Positions 37,944 through 47,047 of a DNA stretch of 64,000 nt are shown here, piece after piece. Below the pieces are notes generated by a model, which did no database searches, was not told the DNA's origin, and saw only the letters and a list, made by a program, of their open reading frames with translations. A program made the translations under genes and the position numbers. Origin of the DNA: Thermogemmata fonticola (GTDB taxonomy: Bacteria; Planctomycetota; Planctomycetia; Gemmatales; Gemmataceae); the NCBI RefSeq assembly GCF_013694095.1, contig NZ_JACEFB010000004.1:261471-325470 (forward strand). The letters are read 5' to 3'. Every line of letters starts with the position of its first letter. The first letter of the stretch is position 1.

Positions 37944-39317
37944 TCATTGAAAGGCCCGGTGCTGCCGACGCCGTTCGCTGACGTATTCCTCGGCGGTTCC
38001 GCGAGCCACAATCTCATACAGCACGGCTTGCTTGTCGCCATGCTTGCGCAGAATTCGCCCCAAGCGCTGGACATTCTCCGTCGTACTCCCCGATCCCCCG
38101 AAGATGATCCCTACCGACGCCGAGGGAACATCGACCCCCTCGTTCAGAACCTGGCAGGTCACCACCGCCGTGTATTCGCCCCGCTGCAACCGCTCCAGAA
38201 TCTCCTTCCGCTCGCGGGCCTTGGTCTGATTGGTCATCGCCGGAAGCAAAAATTGCCGGGCGATCGCATAAACTGTCGCATTGTTGGCCGTGAAAATCAA
38301 GGTCCGTTCCCCGGCATGGCGCTGCAACAGCTCGGCCAGCACCCGAAACTTCTCGCTGGCTCCTTGCACGATCCGCTTCTGCTCCCGATACGCGCGCAAT
38401 GCCGCCAGCCCTTCCGCACTGCGATTGGCCACGAACAGAAAGCGGCGGAACCCTTCCGGGCTGCTCAGCGAAAGATTCTGCTCACTGATAAAGCGGCGGT
38501 AAAGCTCCCGGCACTGCTGATAGCGGCCTTGTTCCTCCGCGGTCAGTTCCACATACACCCGCCGCACCTCGTAGGGAGCCAGATATTCCCCCGCCACGTC
38601 GCGGATGTCCAGGCGATAGACGATCGGACCGATCAATTCCGGCAGCAGGGCTTCCCCGCCGTCGCTCCGCTCCGGTGTGGCCGTCAGACCCAAGCGGAAC
38701 GGCGCTAACGCCCCCTGGGCTGCCGCCTGATAGGACGCCCCCGGCAAATGATGGCATTCGTCGAACACCACCATGCCGAAGCGGTTGGCCCAGCGCTCCA
38801 AATGAATGTAGGCCGAATCGTAGGTGGTCACCGTCATCGGCTGGTAATTGAACTCCCCCGCCCCGACCATCCCCACCGTAATCCCGAAACACCGCTCCAG
38901 CTCCGCCGCCCATTGCACCATCAGGTCGATCTTTGGCGTGACCACCAACGTCGGGCGATTCACCGCCGCGATACATTGCAAAGCGACGAAGGTTTTCCCC
39001 GTTCCCGTGGGCAGGACGATCACCCCCCGCCGCTCCTGGAGCCAACACGCCGCCGCCTGACGCTGATAGTCCCACGGCACGCGCTCATCGCGCAAGCGCC
39101 AGCCGGCCCCTTCCGTACCCCAGCCGCGCGCCTCGTCCACATACTCGATCTGCTGCCGCCGCAATTCCTCCACAATCGCCCGGTAGTAACGCCCCTGCGC
39201 CCGCCATTGCTCCGTGCGCGGGTCCCACACTAGCCCCGGCAGGGAAGGCACTGTCTCCCCCGCCTCGGCTTCAACAATCACCGTGGCCCGATCATAGCGC
39301 AAGCGCAGCTTGCCCAT
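37944..39317 (-). CDS. XPB/Ssl2-type DNA helicase
   Basis: A 457-residue superfamily-2 helicase. The short N-terminal domain (DPRTEQWRAQGRYYRAIVEEL) is a damage-recognition-like domain. WDYQRQAAACWLQERRGVIVLPTGTGKT places the Q-like motif and Walker A at about residues 82-109; FDECHHLPG is motif II, LTATPERSDGGE motif III, and GIIFGGSGSTTENVQRLGRILRKHGDKQA motif VI. These match archaeal/bacterial XPB rather than other DEAD proteins. Together with the adjacent Bax1-like nuclease it likely unwinds and cuts damaged DNA. GGCAGGAG precedes the ATG. Confidence 0.9.
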   Translation of the reverse strand: MGKLRLRYDRATVIVEAEAGETVPSLPGLVWDPRTEQWRAQGRYYRAIVEELRRQQIEYVDEARGWGTEGAGWRLRDERVPWDYQRQAAACWLQERRGVIVLPTGTGKTFVALQCIAAVNRPTLVVTPKIDLMVQWAAELERCFGITVGMVGAGEFNYQPMTVTTYDSAYIHLERWANRFGMVVFDECHHLPGASYQAAAQGALAPFRLGLTATPERSDGGEALLPELIGPIVYRLDIRDVAGEYLAPYEVRRVYVELTAEEQGRYQQCRELYRRFISEQNLSLSSPEGFRRFLFVANRSAEGLAALRAYREQKRIVQGASEKFRVLAELLQRHAGERTLIFTANNATVYAIARQFLLPAMTNQTKARERKEILERLQRGEYTAVVTCQVLNEGVDVPSASVGIIFGGSGSTTENVQRLGRILRKHGDKQAVLYEIVARGTAEEYVSERRRQHRAFQ

Positions 39318-39533
39318 CGCTCCTGCCGCCTCCTGCCCGCTCAGGACTACCTTCCCATTTTGCCCTCTGACTTCCAACCTGCCCTCCGACGCCCTTCGGA
39401 TTTATCCCACCGCAACGCTCCCCGCCTATTCTAGGCTCAGCGGCAGAAACCCGCACGACCAGCTTGAGGAGGGACTTGGAAGGATTGAAGACACTTGCAG
39501 CGGCAAAGAAAGGATAGGACTCTCCCTTCGGAT

Positions 39534-40586
39534 TCACCCCTCCGACAGGCCGCGGCGCAGACGGCGGGCCAGCCAGCGGAAGAAGACCGCCAAGGTCAGC
39601 AACACCCCCGCCGCCACCAACAACCACACATACACCGGCGTCCGCCTCTCCCACACCACCCCCACCGGCTCCGGCAATCCATAATGCGACAAAGTGAACT
39701 CCGACTCCGGTAACGGCCTGGCCGGTACCGACCAATCATACATAAACTCTTCTCGAAAATTAGTACCATTCGAGCGAGAACCCGTCTGATAATATCGAAC
39801 TGGTATTGGCACTCCATTATCAACTCTATATTCAATATGAATCTCCATTATTCCAGTGGCAATAATATCTTGAATACGAAAACGCCCTTCCACAAGCGTC
39901 CAATATCCAGCAGGATCTAACATCATCGTCCCGCCTTGCACAAAATAAGGCGGCGGCTTGTCCACCGCATGGGGACACTCAAAATCTACCACCCATAACT
40001 CCCGACCCTCCCGACTCACCCTCCGCATCCCCACCACCCGAAACGGCTGGTACTCCAACAACTCCGGCAACGTCTTCCCCAAAACATCGATCCCCCTGTA
40101 CTTCATCCATCGTATCGTCTTCCATACCGAAAAATCGCTCTCCGACCCGCGAAAACTCCTCCCCTCTCCCCCTTCATCGATCATCCGCAGTTGCCAACCC
40201 CCACCCCCCTTCGACCCACTCAAAGACTTCTCCAACCAAAACGCATACCGCGAATTCACCCCATAGGCAAAATCCCCACGCCCCGCTTCATCCCACGGCT
40301 CATAATCCTCCAAATAATGCTCGAACACCCCGCCCACCGCCGACTGCCGCACTACATACCGGCTCCGTCTCCGACTCTGCTTGCCATTTGCCCGCTTGAC
40401 CTCATCCTGATAAATCGCGGTTCCCACCCATCGATCCGCTTGCTGCTCATACTCCCGCCACCGGGGTAAAGCCTCTTGCTGTAACAAGCGCAAACCCTCT
40501 GTTCCGCTCAGCTCCTGAGCTTGCCCACCCCATGTTCCCACCCCTACCAACAGCGCCCCAGCCCACACACCAACCACCCCACGCAT
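39534..40586 (-). CDS. Secreted/membrane-anchored protein, copy A of tandem pair
   Basis: A 350-residue protein of unknown function. It has an N-terminal signal peptide (MRGVVGVWAGALLVGVGTWG, cleavage near QAQE), a soluble domain with many aromatic residues (MIDEGGEGRSFRGSESDFSVW), then a C-terminal membrane helix followed by Arg-rich residues (WLARRLRR). So it is exported and held in the membrane by its C-terminus. It resembles planctomycete DUF1571-type proteins only loosely. It is highly similar to the gene at 41160-42212, differing mostly in the region before the last domain. AAAGGAG precedes the ATG. Confidence 0.8.
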   Translation of the reverse strand: MRGVVGVWAGALLVGVGTWGGQAQELSGTEGLRLLQQEALPRWREYEQQADRWVGTAIYQDEVKRANGKQSRRRSRYVVRQSAVGGVFEHYLEDYEPWDEAGRGDFAYGVNSRYAFWLEKSLSGSKGGGGWQLRMIDEGGEGRSFRGSESDFSVWKTIRWMKYRGIDVLGKTLPELLEYQPFRVVGMRRVSREGRELWVVDFECPHAVDKPPPYFVQGGTMMLDPAGYWTLVEGRFRIQDIIATGIMEIHIEYRVDNGVPIPVRYYQTGSRSNGTNFREEFMYDWSVPARPLPESEFTLSHYGLPEPVGVVWERRTPVYVWLLVAAGVLLTLAVFFRWLARRLRRGLSEG

Positions 40587-40698
40587 CGGTTGAATCTCCT
40601 TTCCATCCAGGGCAAAGCTGGTGACTCCACCCCGTCAGCAGTCTTGACACCGCCACGTCAGAATAAACTTTTCCCCTCCGTCATTGAACAAACAGATC

Positions 40699-40739
40699 GA
40701 GTGCACCTGCACCACTCCTTCCACCCTTGCGGTGCACTC
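40699..40739. promoter_or_regulatory. Inverted repeat between Cys-rich gene and 350-residue gene (copy A)
   Basis: GAGTGCACC at 40699-40707 pairs perfectly with GGTGCACTC at 40731-40739 across a 23-base loop. It is kept in copy B. It lies downstream of the Cys-rich gene and upstream of the 350-residue gene, so it could be a weak terminator, attenuator or protein site. Confidence 0.5.
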
Positions 40740-40792
40740 GGTGAAGAACATCACAACTCGCGATGACAGCAAAGAGACATTTGCCTTACCGC

Positions 40793-41083
40793 TCAGTAGC
40801 AACCGCAAAACATACCTTCCCTCGGATCGAGACACCGACAATTGCAACGAGGTAAAGCAGTGCAGCCAAGAGAAGTCCCCCCCAGACACCCTCTTTCTTT
40901 CGGGATATTAGTGCACCCGTTACTACATTGCGAACATGGCGGAATCTGGCAGGCGGCGAGGCACTCTTGGTAATTCGGATCATTCGGATCGCACGGGCAA
41001 TTCAGTATCACAGATGGGTCCTCGGCGTAGGCGGGGCGGGTGGCCAGCGCCGCCAGGGCGACCACCAACACCGCGATTCCCAC
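40793..41083 (-). CDS. Small secreted cysteine-rich protein, copy A
   Basis: A 96-residue protein with a signal peptide (GIAVLVVALAALATRPAYA, cleavage before EDP) and a mature part with 16 cysteines (CPCDPNDPNYQECLAAC, CSQCSNGC, CNCRC, CGCY), implying disulfides or metal binding outside the cytoplasm. The start is GTG at 41083. It precedes the 350-residue gene copy A on the same strand. Through a run of seven Gs (plus-strand C at 40877-40883) it stays in the frame that gives the Cys-rich tail; copy B has only five and changes frame. Function unknown. Confidence 0.6.
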   Translation of the reverse strand: MGIAVLVVALAALATRPAYAEDPSVILNCPCDPNDPNYQECLAACQIPPCSQCSNGCTNIPKERGCLGGTSLGCTALPRCNCRCLDPREGMFCGCY

Positions 41084-41159
41084 ACAAGGGTCGTCTGGTC
41101 CGCCGCTCCGTCGCCCTCCACCCCGCCGAGATGCGGCCCAGCTCCCCCGCTCTTTTCCC

Positions 41160-42212
41160 TCACCCCTCGGAGGGGCCGCGGCGCAGGCGGCGAGCTAGCC
41201 AGCGGAAGACGACCGCCAAGGTCAGCAACACCCCCGCGGCCACCAACAACCACACATACACCGGCGTCCGCCTCGGAGGTACCACCCCCACCGGCTCCGG
41301 CAAACCATAATGCGACAAAGTGAACTCCGACTCCGGTAACGGCCTTGCTGGTACCGACCAGTCGTAGGTATATTCCATGCGGCTCTCACCACCATCAGAG
41401 AAAGAACTCGTATGATAATATCGCACTGGTATTGGTACTCCATTATCAACCTTGTATTCAATACGAATCTCAGTTATTCCAGTGCCAATAATATCTTGAG
41501 TACGAAAACGCCCTTCCATCAGTGTCCAATATCCAGTAGAATCTAACATCATTGTCCCGCCTTGCACAAAATAAGGTGGCGGCTTATCCACCGCATGCGG
41601 ACACTCAAAATCTACCACCCACAACTCCCCACCCTCCCGACTCACCCTCCGCATCCCCACCACCCGAAACGGCTGGTACTCCAACAACTCCGGTAACGTC
41701 TTCCCCAAAACATCGATCCCCCTGTACTTCATCCATCGTATCGTCTTCCATACCGAAAAATCGCTCTCCGACCCGCGAAAACTCCTCCCCTCTCCCCCTT
41801 CATCGATCATCCGCAGTTGCCAACCCCCACCTCCCTTCGTCCCACTCAAGGACTTCTCCAACCAAAACGCATACCGCGAATTCACCCCATAGGCAAAATC
41901 CCCACGTCCCGCCTCCTCCCACGGCTCATAATCCTCCAAATAATGCTCGAACACCCCGCCCGCTGCCGACTGCCGCACCACGTACCGGCTCCGACTCCGA
42001 TTCTGCTTGCCATTTGCCTGCTTGACCTCATTCTGATAAATCGCGGTTCCCACCCATCGGTCCGCTTGCTGCTCATACTCCCGCCACCGGGGTAAAGCCT
42101 CTTGCTGTAACAAGCGTAAACCCTCTGTTCCGCTCAGCTCCTGAGCTTGCCCACTCCACGCCCCCAGCCCTATCAGCAGTGCACCAGCCCACACGCCAGC
42201 CACCCCACGCAT
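41160..42212 (-). CDS. Secreted/membrane-anchored protein, copy B of tandem pair
   Basis: A 350-residue paralogue of the gene at 39534-40586, the same length with no indels seen. It has the same signal peptide, domain and C-terminal membrane helix with Arg-rich end. Differences cluster near residues 236-285 (for example the loop where copy A has GSRSNGTNFREEF and copy B SSFSDGGESRMEY) and are mostly silent or conservative elsewhere. The two copies lie head to tail, 1,626 bases apart, each with its own Cys-rich gene upstream. AAGGAG precedes the ATG. Confidence 0.8.
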   Translation of the reverse strand: MRGVAGVWAGALLIGLGAWSGQAQELSGTEGLRLLQQEALPRWREYEQQADRWVGTAIYQNEVKQANGKQNRSRSRYVVRQSAAGGVFEHYLEDYEPWEEAGRGDFAYGVNSRYAFWLEKSLSGTKGGGGWQLRMIDEGGEGRSFRGSESDFSVWKTIRWMKYRGIDVLGKTLPELLEYQPFRVVGMRRVSREGGELWVVDFECPHAVDKPPPYFVQGGTMMLDSTGYWTLMEGRFRTQDIIGTGITEIRIEYKVDNGVPIPVRYYHTSSFSDGGESRMEYTYDWSVPARPLPESEFTLSHYGLPEPVGVVPPRRTPVYVWLLVAAGVLLTLAVVFRWLARRLRRGPSEG

Positions 42213-42323
42213 CGGTTGAATCTCCTTCCCATCCAGGGCAAATCCGGTGACTCCACCCCGTCACTATTTTTGACACCGCCAAGTCAGAATAAACTTTCCA
42301 TCTTCGTGATTGAACAAGCAACT

Positions 42324-42364
42324 GAGTGCACCTGCACCACTCCTTCCACCCTTGTGGTGCACTC
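42324..42364. promoter_or_regulatory. Inverted repeat, copy B
   Basis: GAGTGCACC at 42324-42332 and GGTGCACTC at 42356-42364, in the same relative place as in copy A. Between copies the loop carries substitutions while both arms are unchanged, which favours a role for the hairpin. Confidence 0.5.
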
Positions 42365-42451
42365 GGTAAAGAACATCACGACTCGCGATGACAGCAAAGA
42401 GACATTTCTCCTACCACTCAGTAGCAACCGCAAAACCTACCTTCCCTCGGA

Positions 42452-42772
42452 TCAAGACACCGGCAATTGCAACGAGGTAAAGCAGTGCAGCCAAGAGAAG
42501 TCCCCCAGACATCCTCTTTCTTTCGGGATATTAGTGCAGCCGTTACTACACTGCGAACATGGCGGAATCTGGCAGGCGGCGAGGCACTCTTGGTAATTCG
42601 GATCATTCGGATCACACGGGCAATTCAGTATCACGGACGGGTCCTCCGCGTAGGCGTGGCGGGTGGCCATTGCCGCCAGGGCCACCACCAGCACTGCCAA
42701 CCCCACCGAACCACACACCGAACCGAGCAGACCACACACACGTGAACCGAGCTTACCACACACGCGTACCAT
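42452..42772 (-). CDS. Small secreted cysteine-rich protein, copy B (frameshifted tail)
   Basis: A 106-residue paralogue of copy A. Its N-terminus is longer and contains a repeated VCG(K/L)LGS phrase before the hydrophobic core (LAVLVVALAAMATRHAYA). The Cys-rich body is nearly identical, but a five-base C run (plus strand 42502-42506) instead of seven shifts the frame, so the end reads DFSWLHCFTSLQLPVS and loses six cysteines. GGAGGG stands six bases before the ATG at 42772. It may be a degraded copy or an alternative form. Confidence 0.55.
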   Translation of the reverse strand: MVRVCGKLGSRVCGLLGSVCGSVGLAVLVVALAAMATRHAYAEDPSVILNCPCDPNDPNYQECLAACQIPPCSQCSNGCTNIPKERGCLGDFSWLHCFTSLQLPVS

Positions 42773-43052
42773 GAGCAACCCTCCAGTCACACCTCCGACA
42801 GCCCCCGCCACCGGAGTCGAAACTTCCCCGCTGACCTGCCATCGTCACCGGAGTAGGAAACCCTGACCTCGCACACCCTCGAAGCCGGGATTCCCCCGAT
42901 GAACCTCAGCACTTTCGGAAGAAAGATGCTTCCCACAGTGCAGGTCCTCGGGACCCGCACCATCATCGGTGCCCTTCGTTGGTGTGCTTACCCCCACTTC
43001 AGCTCTTACAGATGTGTTCCTCGACAAAAGGAGCGGGGAGATTGCGGGACGT

Positions 43053-44279
43053 TCACTTTTTGGGTTGCGGCGAGTCCTTGGGCGTGGGGTTGGGCTGGAG
43101 GAGGCGCTCTTCATCTTTGAGGAGTTCTTCGAGAAATTCGACCCGCTTGGCATCCTGCTGGCGAGCCTGGGCGACGAAGGCAGCGGCGGCTGCGTTTTTG
43201 GGATCAGCCTGAGCAGCGGCAATCGCAAACTTCAGGATGGCCCGCATGTTGATCGGAATGGTGTTGTGGGAGGGTTTATCCGCATAGGAAAGGATCAGCG
43301 GGGTCAATTGCCATTGTTTCCATTTGCGCAAGTCTTCGATGGGCATATCGGCGATGTCAGGTTGTGCGACCAATTGTTTCATCACGTCCAGGACTTTGTC
43401 GCGGGGGATGACGTCGGAGCGGAACTCCCAGAAGTAGCGGGCGGTGCGCAGGACGGCATATTTGACGGGGAACTCTTGGTCGTCGTGGATCAATTGGGTG
43501 AGGTATTTCCAGCCTTCCTGGGGATCAAGGAGGATATAGCCGGCGAGGACGCCATCGAGACCGCTAGCGAATTGGCGTTCTTTGTCATCGAGGAGTCGGC
43601 GTAGGGCACGGGCGTGTTCGGGTTTGCCGCAGTGGCCGAGGAGCAGGCCGTACAAGCCGTAGCGGCTGCCACGGGTGTTGGGGTCGGCCAGCCATTGGAG
43701 CAGGGTTTCCGGGGGGAAGTGCGGGGCAACTTCGCGCACCTCCTTGTAATCGGCGGCGGCGAATTCGTTGTAAGCATCGCTGCTGATGACCACGTCCTTG
43801 TCTTCCAGATAGCGGAAGAAATACTTGAGGCGGGTGGCAGCGTCCTTGTTGCGCACGGCAATGGCGCCTTGGAGATACTCCGGCAGGCGGCTGTCTGGAG
43901 GGAACGCATCGCCGCGGTAGGGGTCCAATTCTCCGGTGGGAGAGACGTTGAAGAAGATCAGGTACTTGTATCCGCGGCCTTCCGGCGGAATGTAGCGGGG
44001 AATGGTGATGGTCTTTTTTCCTTTGATGATGTCATGGGGCTTGATAACGATTTCGATATGGAACTCTGTGGTGCCTTTGTTGAAGCCGCCATCCTGAGGG
44101 TCTAGCTTGGCGTTGCTCAGGCTGCCGTAGAGGATCATATCCGCCTGGGCGACTTCATTGGACAATGTGTTGCCACTGGGTGCGCAGAAGGGGCAAGCCC
44201 AGACCGCACTCGACCCAAACCATAGTGTCGCCAGAATGCCGATAATTCCAGGTCCGACTCGCATGGCTATCGTCCTCAT
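43053..44279 (-). CDS. Secreted protein with WACPFC motif, unknown function
   Basis: A 408-residue protein with a signal peptide (GIIGILATLWFGSSAVWA) directly followed by CPFCAPSGNTLSNEVAQADMI, a phrase I associate with exported planctomycete proteins. The middle (about residues 180-330) is a series of helix pairs like HEAT-type repeats (TLLQWLADPNTRGSRYGLYGLLLGHCG). The C-terminus is Glu/Lys-rich and ends in PQPKK. Two in-frame ATGs, 44279 and 44264, are both plausible starts. No enzyme motif seen. Confidence 0.75.
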   Translation of the reverse strand: MRTIAMRVGPGIIGILATLWFGSSAVWACPFCAPSGNTLSNEVAQADMILYGSLSNAKLDPQDGGFNKGTTEFHIEIVIKPHDIIKGKKTITIPRYIPPEGRGYKYLIFFNVSPTGELDPYRGDAFPPDSRLPEYLQGAIAVRNKDAATRLKYFFRYLEDKDVVISSDAYNEFAAADYKEVREVAPHFPPETLLQWLADPNTRGSRYGLYGLLLGHCGKPEHARALRRLLDDKERQFASGLDGVLAGYILLDPQEGWKYLTQLIHDDQEFPVKYAVLRTARYFWEFRSDVIPRDKVLDVMKQLVAQPDIADMPIEDLRKWKQWQLTPLILSYADKPSHNTIPINMRAILKFAIAAAQADPKNAAAAAFVAQARQQDAKRVEFLEELLKDEERLLQPNPTPKDSPQPKK

Positions 44280-44440
44280 GACCGTGCCTCGCCTCCAGGT
44301 CGTCCCGCCGCGAAGGTCGCCTCATCGCAGGGGCGGGGCTGCGCCTTCCTCCCCATCCTATCCCTACGGGCCTCTCTCTGAGGCGATTATGGGGCGGTTG
44401 ATGTCCGGAAGCAAGATAAAGACTGCTCTGTAATATAAAA

Positions 44441-44989
44441 TTATACTTGCACCTCATGTTGTTCTAATTGCGACAACGCTTGCTCCACCAAGCGCCGCGC
44501 AGCGGAGACCAGGGGCGGATCCGCCGAGGTAGGGCGGAGGGCTTCCAGATAGCGGCGGACCTTGCGTACAACCTGGGCACGCTTGAAAGGTTCCAGGTGG
44601 GCGGAGTCCGTCAGGTTGTCGTACATATCGGCCAGCTTGAGCAGGTGCACTTGCCAGTCGGCGGCGCGCAACTGCCGGCAGTAAGCCTCCTCGCGCTGCT
44701 CCTCCGGCAGGCGGCAATCCTTGGACAAGGCGGCGACCCAGCGAGCGACCTGCTCGCCGAAGGCCGCGGCCAGATCGTCGTAGTCCGTGTCCGTGTCCTC
44801 CAGGCAGTCGTGGAGCACGGCGGCGGCGAGCACCTCCTCATCCCCGCAGCCCAATAGATGCCGGACGATCAACGCCACCCGCAGCGGATGCGCCACATAC
44901 GGCGTCCGCCCATCCTTGCGCAACTGATGCCGGTGCGCGCGAGCAGCAAACGACACGGCGGCCAATACAACCTCCTCAAAAGTTCTCAT
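44441..44989 (-). CDS. HD-domain hydrolase, (p)ppGpp-hydrolase (Mesh1/SpoT) type
   Basis: A 182-residue HD phosphohydrolase. The HD-fold residues appear as RAHRHQLRKDG, then YVAHPLRVAL, LHDCLEDTDTD (His-Asp with the acidic partner) and LLKLADMYDNLTDS, matching the hydrolase half of RelA/SpoT proteins and small Mesh1-type hydrolases. No synthetase domain is present. A 3'-pyrophosphohydrolase role is inferred. The start at 44989 has GAGGGTG upstream. The same frame is unbroken upstream for another 2.3 kb, but the sequence there is not family-like. Confidence 0.82.
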   Translation of the reverse strand: MRTFEEVVLAAVSFAARAHRHQLRKDGRTPYVAHPLRVALIVRHLLGCGDEEVLAAAVLHDCLEDTDTDYDDLAAAFGEQVARWVAALSKDCRLPEEQREEAYCRQLRAADWQVHLLKLADMYDNLTDSAHLEPFKRAQVVRKVRRYLEALRPTSADPPLVSAARRLVEQALSQLEQHEVQV

Positions 44990-47047
44990 GTCACCCTCGC
45001 AACAGTGTGTTCCAGGAGAGAACCCCCAGCAACCGGCCTTTTCCTGACTCTCTTTTTGAGCTACAATAGGGGAACCAAAGCATCCTGAGCAACCCGCCTG
45101 GACAGTCGCAGGATGATCCCGAACGGGGCGGCCGTACCCGGGCCTGAAGCTCAACGGTTGAGCAGGCGGCTCATAACCGCTTGGTTGCGGGTTCGAATCC
45201 CGCCGGGCCCAATCCACCTCTCGCCATGGCTCACCCCTGCCCAAGGTGCCGCCTGGGGTTCCCCCTCCAGCGAGGCCCACAATTGCAAGAGGCCAGGGCG
45301 AGCAAACCGAAGGCGGTGCTCTGCTACACGCTAAATGTTGGCTCTGGAACCCCGCCCAACAATTGATGAGGGGGAATTCCGGAGAACAGCCGCCCTGCCC
45401 TCCGCCCACGACCGCGGACCCCCTGCCAACCCACTTGCCTGCCGCCGATGACTCCGCAAACTCAAAACCTCGGCAGAGGCGGGAAAAACCGCTCAAAGGC
45501 GAGGACCCCCTGCCCGAAGCAACTCCCGCATCTTGCCGCGGAAAAGCGGACCTCCCCTCGGACCGACTCCTTGTCCCTGCCAAAGGAGAGCGGAGCTGCG
45601 GGAACCTCGCACGCCAGCTCCGGCGTACTGTCGCCATAATGTCACTCTTTCGAGGAACCGCTCCCTCAAAATGTCGTGGGAGGGCGGTGCGCAGCTCTTC
45701 CAGTGACACGGCACTGCCAGCGATGGCTGCCGACTCCGCGACCTTGGGAACCGAACGGACCAAACGGACCGAAAAGGGCCGCTGCCTCTGCCGAACCTGA
45801 CGAAATATGACCGCCGACTGCGGGGATACACACCCCGGAGGTGATTCTGTCAAGGGGGACGGACGGGACAATTCGGAATGCTCCCGTGGCTGAGAAGGCT
45901 TTGTCAACTTCGGACGACGGGGCAACTCCGCGAGAACCTCCCAACTTTCCCGCTTCTTTTCCGCCCGACGGCCTGAGCGACGCGAGGGCCTGGCTCGCTG
46001 ATCCAAAGATACTAGCGACCGTATCAATTGATCACGACTTCGCCGATTGCCACTTATGGATTGACAAATTAATTTATACAATCGCATTTGCATCTTTTCT
46101 GCTGTCGAGATGGGATGATGACCGGATTCCACGGACTTTTTCCGTTTCCTGGGTTCATCATGTTCACTTGACAATTCGGAGGAAATCCGAGAAGACCCTA
46201 CCGCGGAACGCTGGGAGCGAACCGAGGTTGGCTCCCCTCGCCGCTGGGGCCGAATGGGGGAAGCCTCGCCGTGGGTCGCTCCCTGCCGACGCTGGCGGCG
46301 AGATGTCACTGCCTTCTCCGCCGAGGAAGGTTCTGCCACGGCCAGGGAATCTCCCGACTGTTCCGCCGTTTTCGCTTTGTTTTTCCGGGTACCGCAGATG
46401 GGGCGAATCCGGCCCGTGGGGGAAGGCTCTTCGCCGCGGGATGCTGTTCGCCGACCTACCACCGGAAGGGGCTTCGCCTCGACGATAAAGGGCACGCTCC
46501 GCTTCCGCGATCGGCTTGCCGATTTCGCACCGTATGCAGAACGATTTGTTCGACGTTGATATTGGTAGAAAAGATCAGGTTTTGCTTCGACAGATGGTGC
46601 GGGCGCCGGTCGGGGCGGAGGAGGAGCGGGGATGCTCTCCAGGCTCAGAGGCAGGGCCGGTGTGTCGGGGCCGGGGGAAGCTGGGGAGTGACGCCGCATT
46701 GTCTCCGAACGTTGTCGCTTCTGGTGTTGGGTGGGAGTCTGTTCCGCCTTTCGCCGCTGACAGGGTTGAGTCAGCATGCTTTTCAGATACCACAGGAGCG
46801 TGCCGCAGATGGGGACGACCCAGCGGTGGAGAAGATTCGCCTCGTGCCAGCCGAGCAAGCGACGGCACCAGAGGAGCAGACCAGGCGAGGCATAGCGACG
46901 CCGGGGCCAGAAGGAACGACCGAGGAACGCCGAGCGGGCGAGTGGCAACCGCAACGGTTGCAAAGCGCGGTGGGCTTCCCCTTCCCGGAAGGGGTCGGGA
47001 GGCGGGGTGAAGCTCCAGGGGGTGCGGGTGCAGTGCGGCGTCCTCAT
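44990..47047 (-). CDS. Doubtful long open frame, basic Arg/Ser/Pro-rich, in frame with the HD gene
   Basis: From the ATG at 47047 (AAGGAG six bases upstream) this minus-strand frame has no stop until the end of the HD gene at 44441. A near-consensus promoter lies just upstream. The predicted product is Arg-, Ser- and Pro-rich, with no recognised domain, and its last 60 codons run antisense through the tRNA, giving the RRDSNPQPSGYEPP string typical of translated antisense tRNA. So the part near 45140-45211 is very unlikely to be protein. The first 400-500 codons could belong to a real, fast-evolving gene, perhaps with a stop lost by error. Treat as unproven. Confidence 0.25.
45140..45211 (+). 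tRNA. tRNA-Ile (CAT anticodon, Ile2 type)
   Basis: A full cloverleaf can be drawn. The acceptor GGGCCTG pairs with CGGGCCC; the D stem GCTC/GAGC, the anticodon stem GGCGG/CCGCT with loop CTCATAA, and the T arm GCGGG-TTCGAAT-CCCGC complete it; discriminator A is at 45211. CCA is not encoded. The anticodon is CAT, and the body (GAGCAGGCGGCTCATAACCG) closely resembles bacterial tRNA-Ile2, whose C34 is changed to lysidine by TilS so that it reads ATA, rather than either tRNA-Met. Confidence 0.85.

Larger units (their letters stand above)
39534..42745. repeat. Tandem duplication of a two-gene cassette
   Basis: Two head-to-tail units of about 1.6 kb. Each holds, in minus-strand order, a Cys-rich secreted-protein gene, an inverted-repeat spacer and a 350-residue anchored-protein gene. 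Corresponding points are offset by about 1,626 bases. Coding and spacer parts are both conserved, so the duplication is fairly recent. Confidence 0.85.

Noticed and set aside
45140..45211. Peptide string RRDSNPQPSGYEPP on the minus strand
   Set aside because: This is the well-known false translation of the complement of a tRNA gene, here tRNA-Ile(CAT).
45841..46488. Plus-strand frame of 215 codons in the gene-poor region
   Set aside because: No ribosome site or recognisable domain, and it crosses sharp composition changes.
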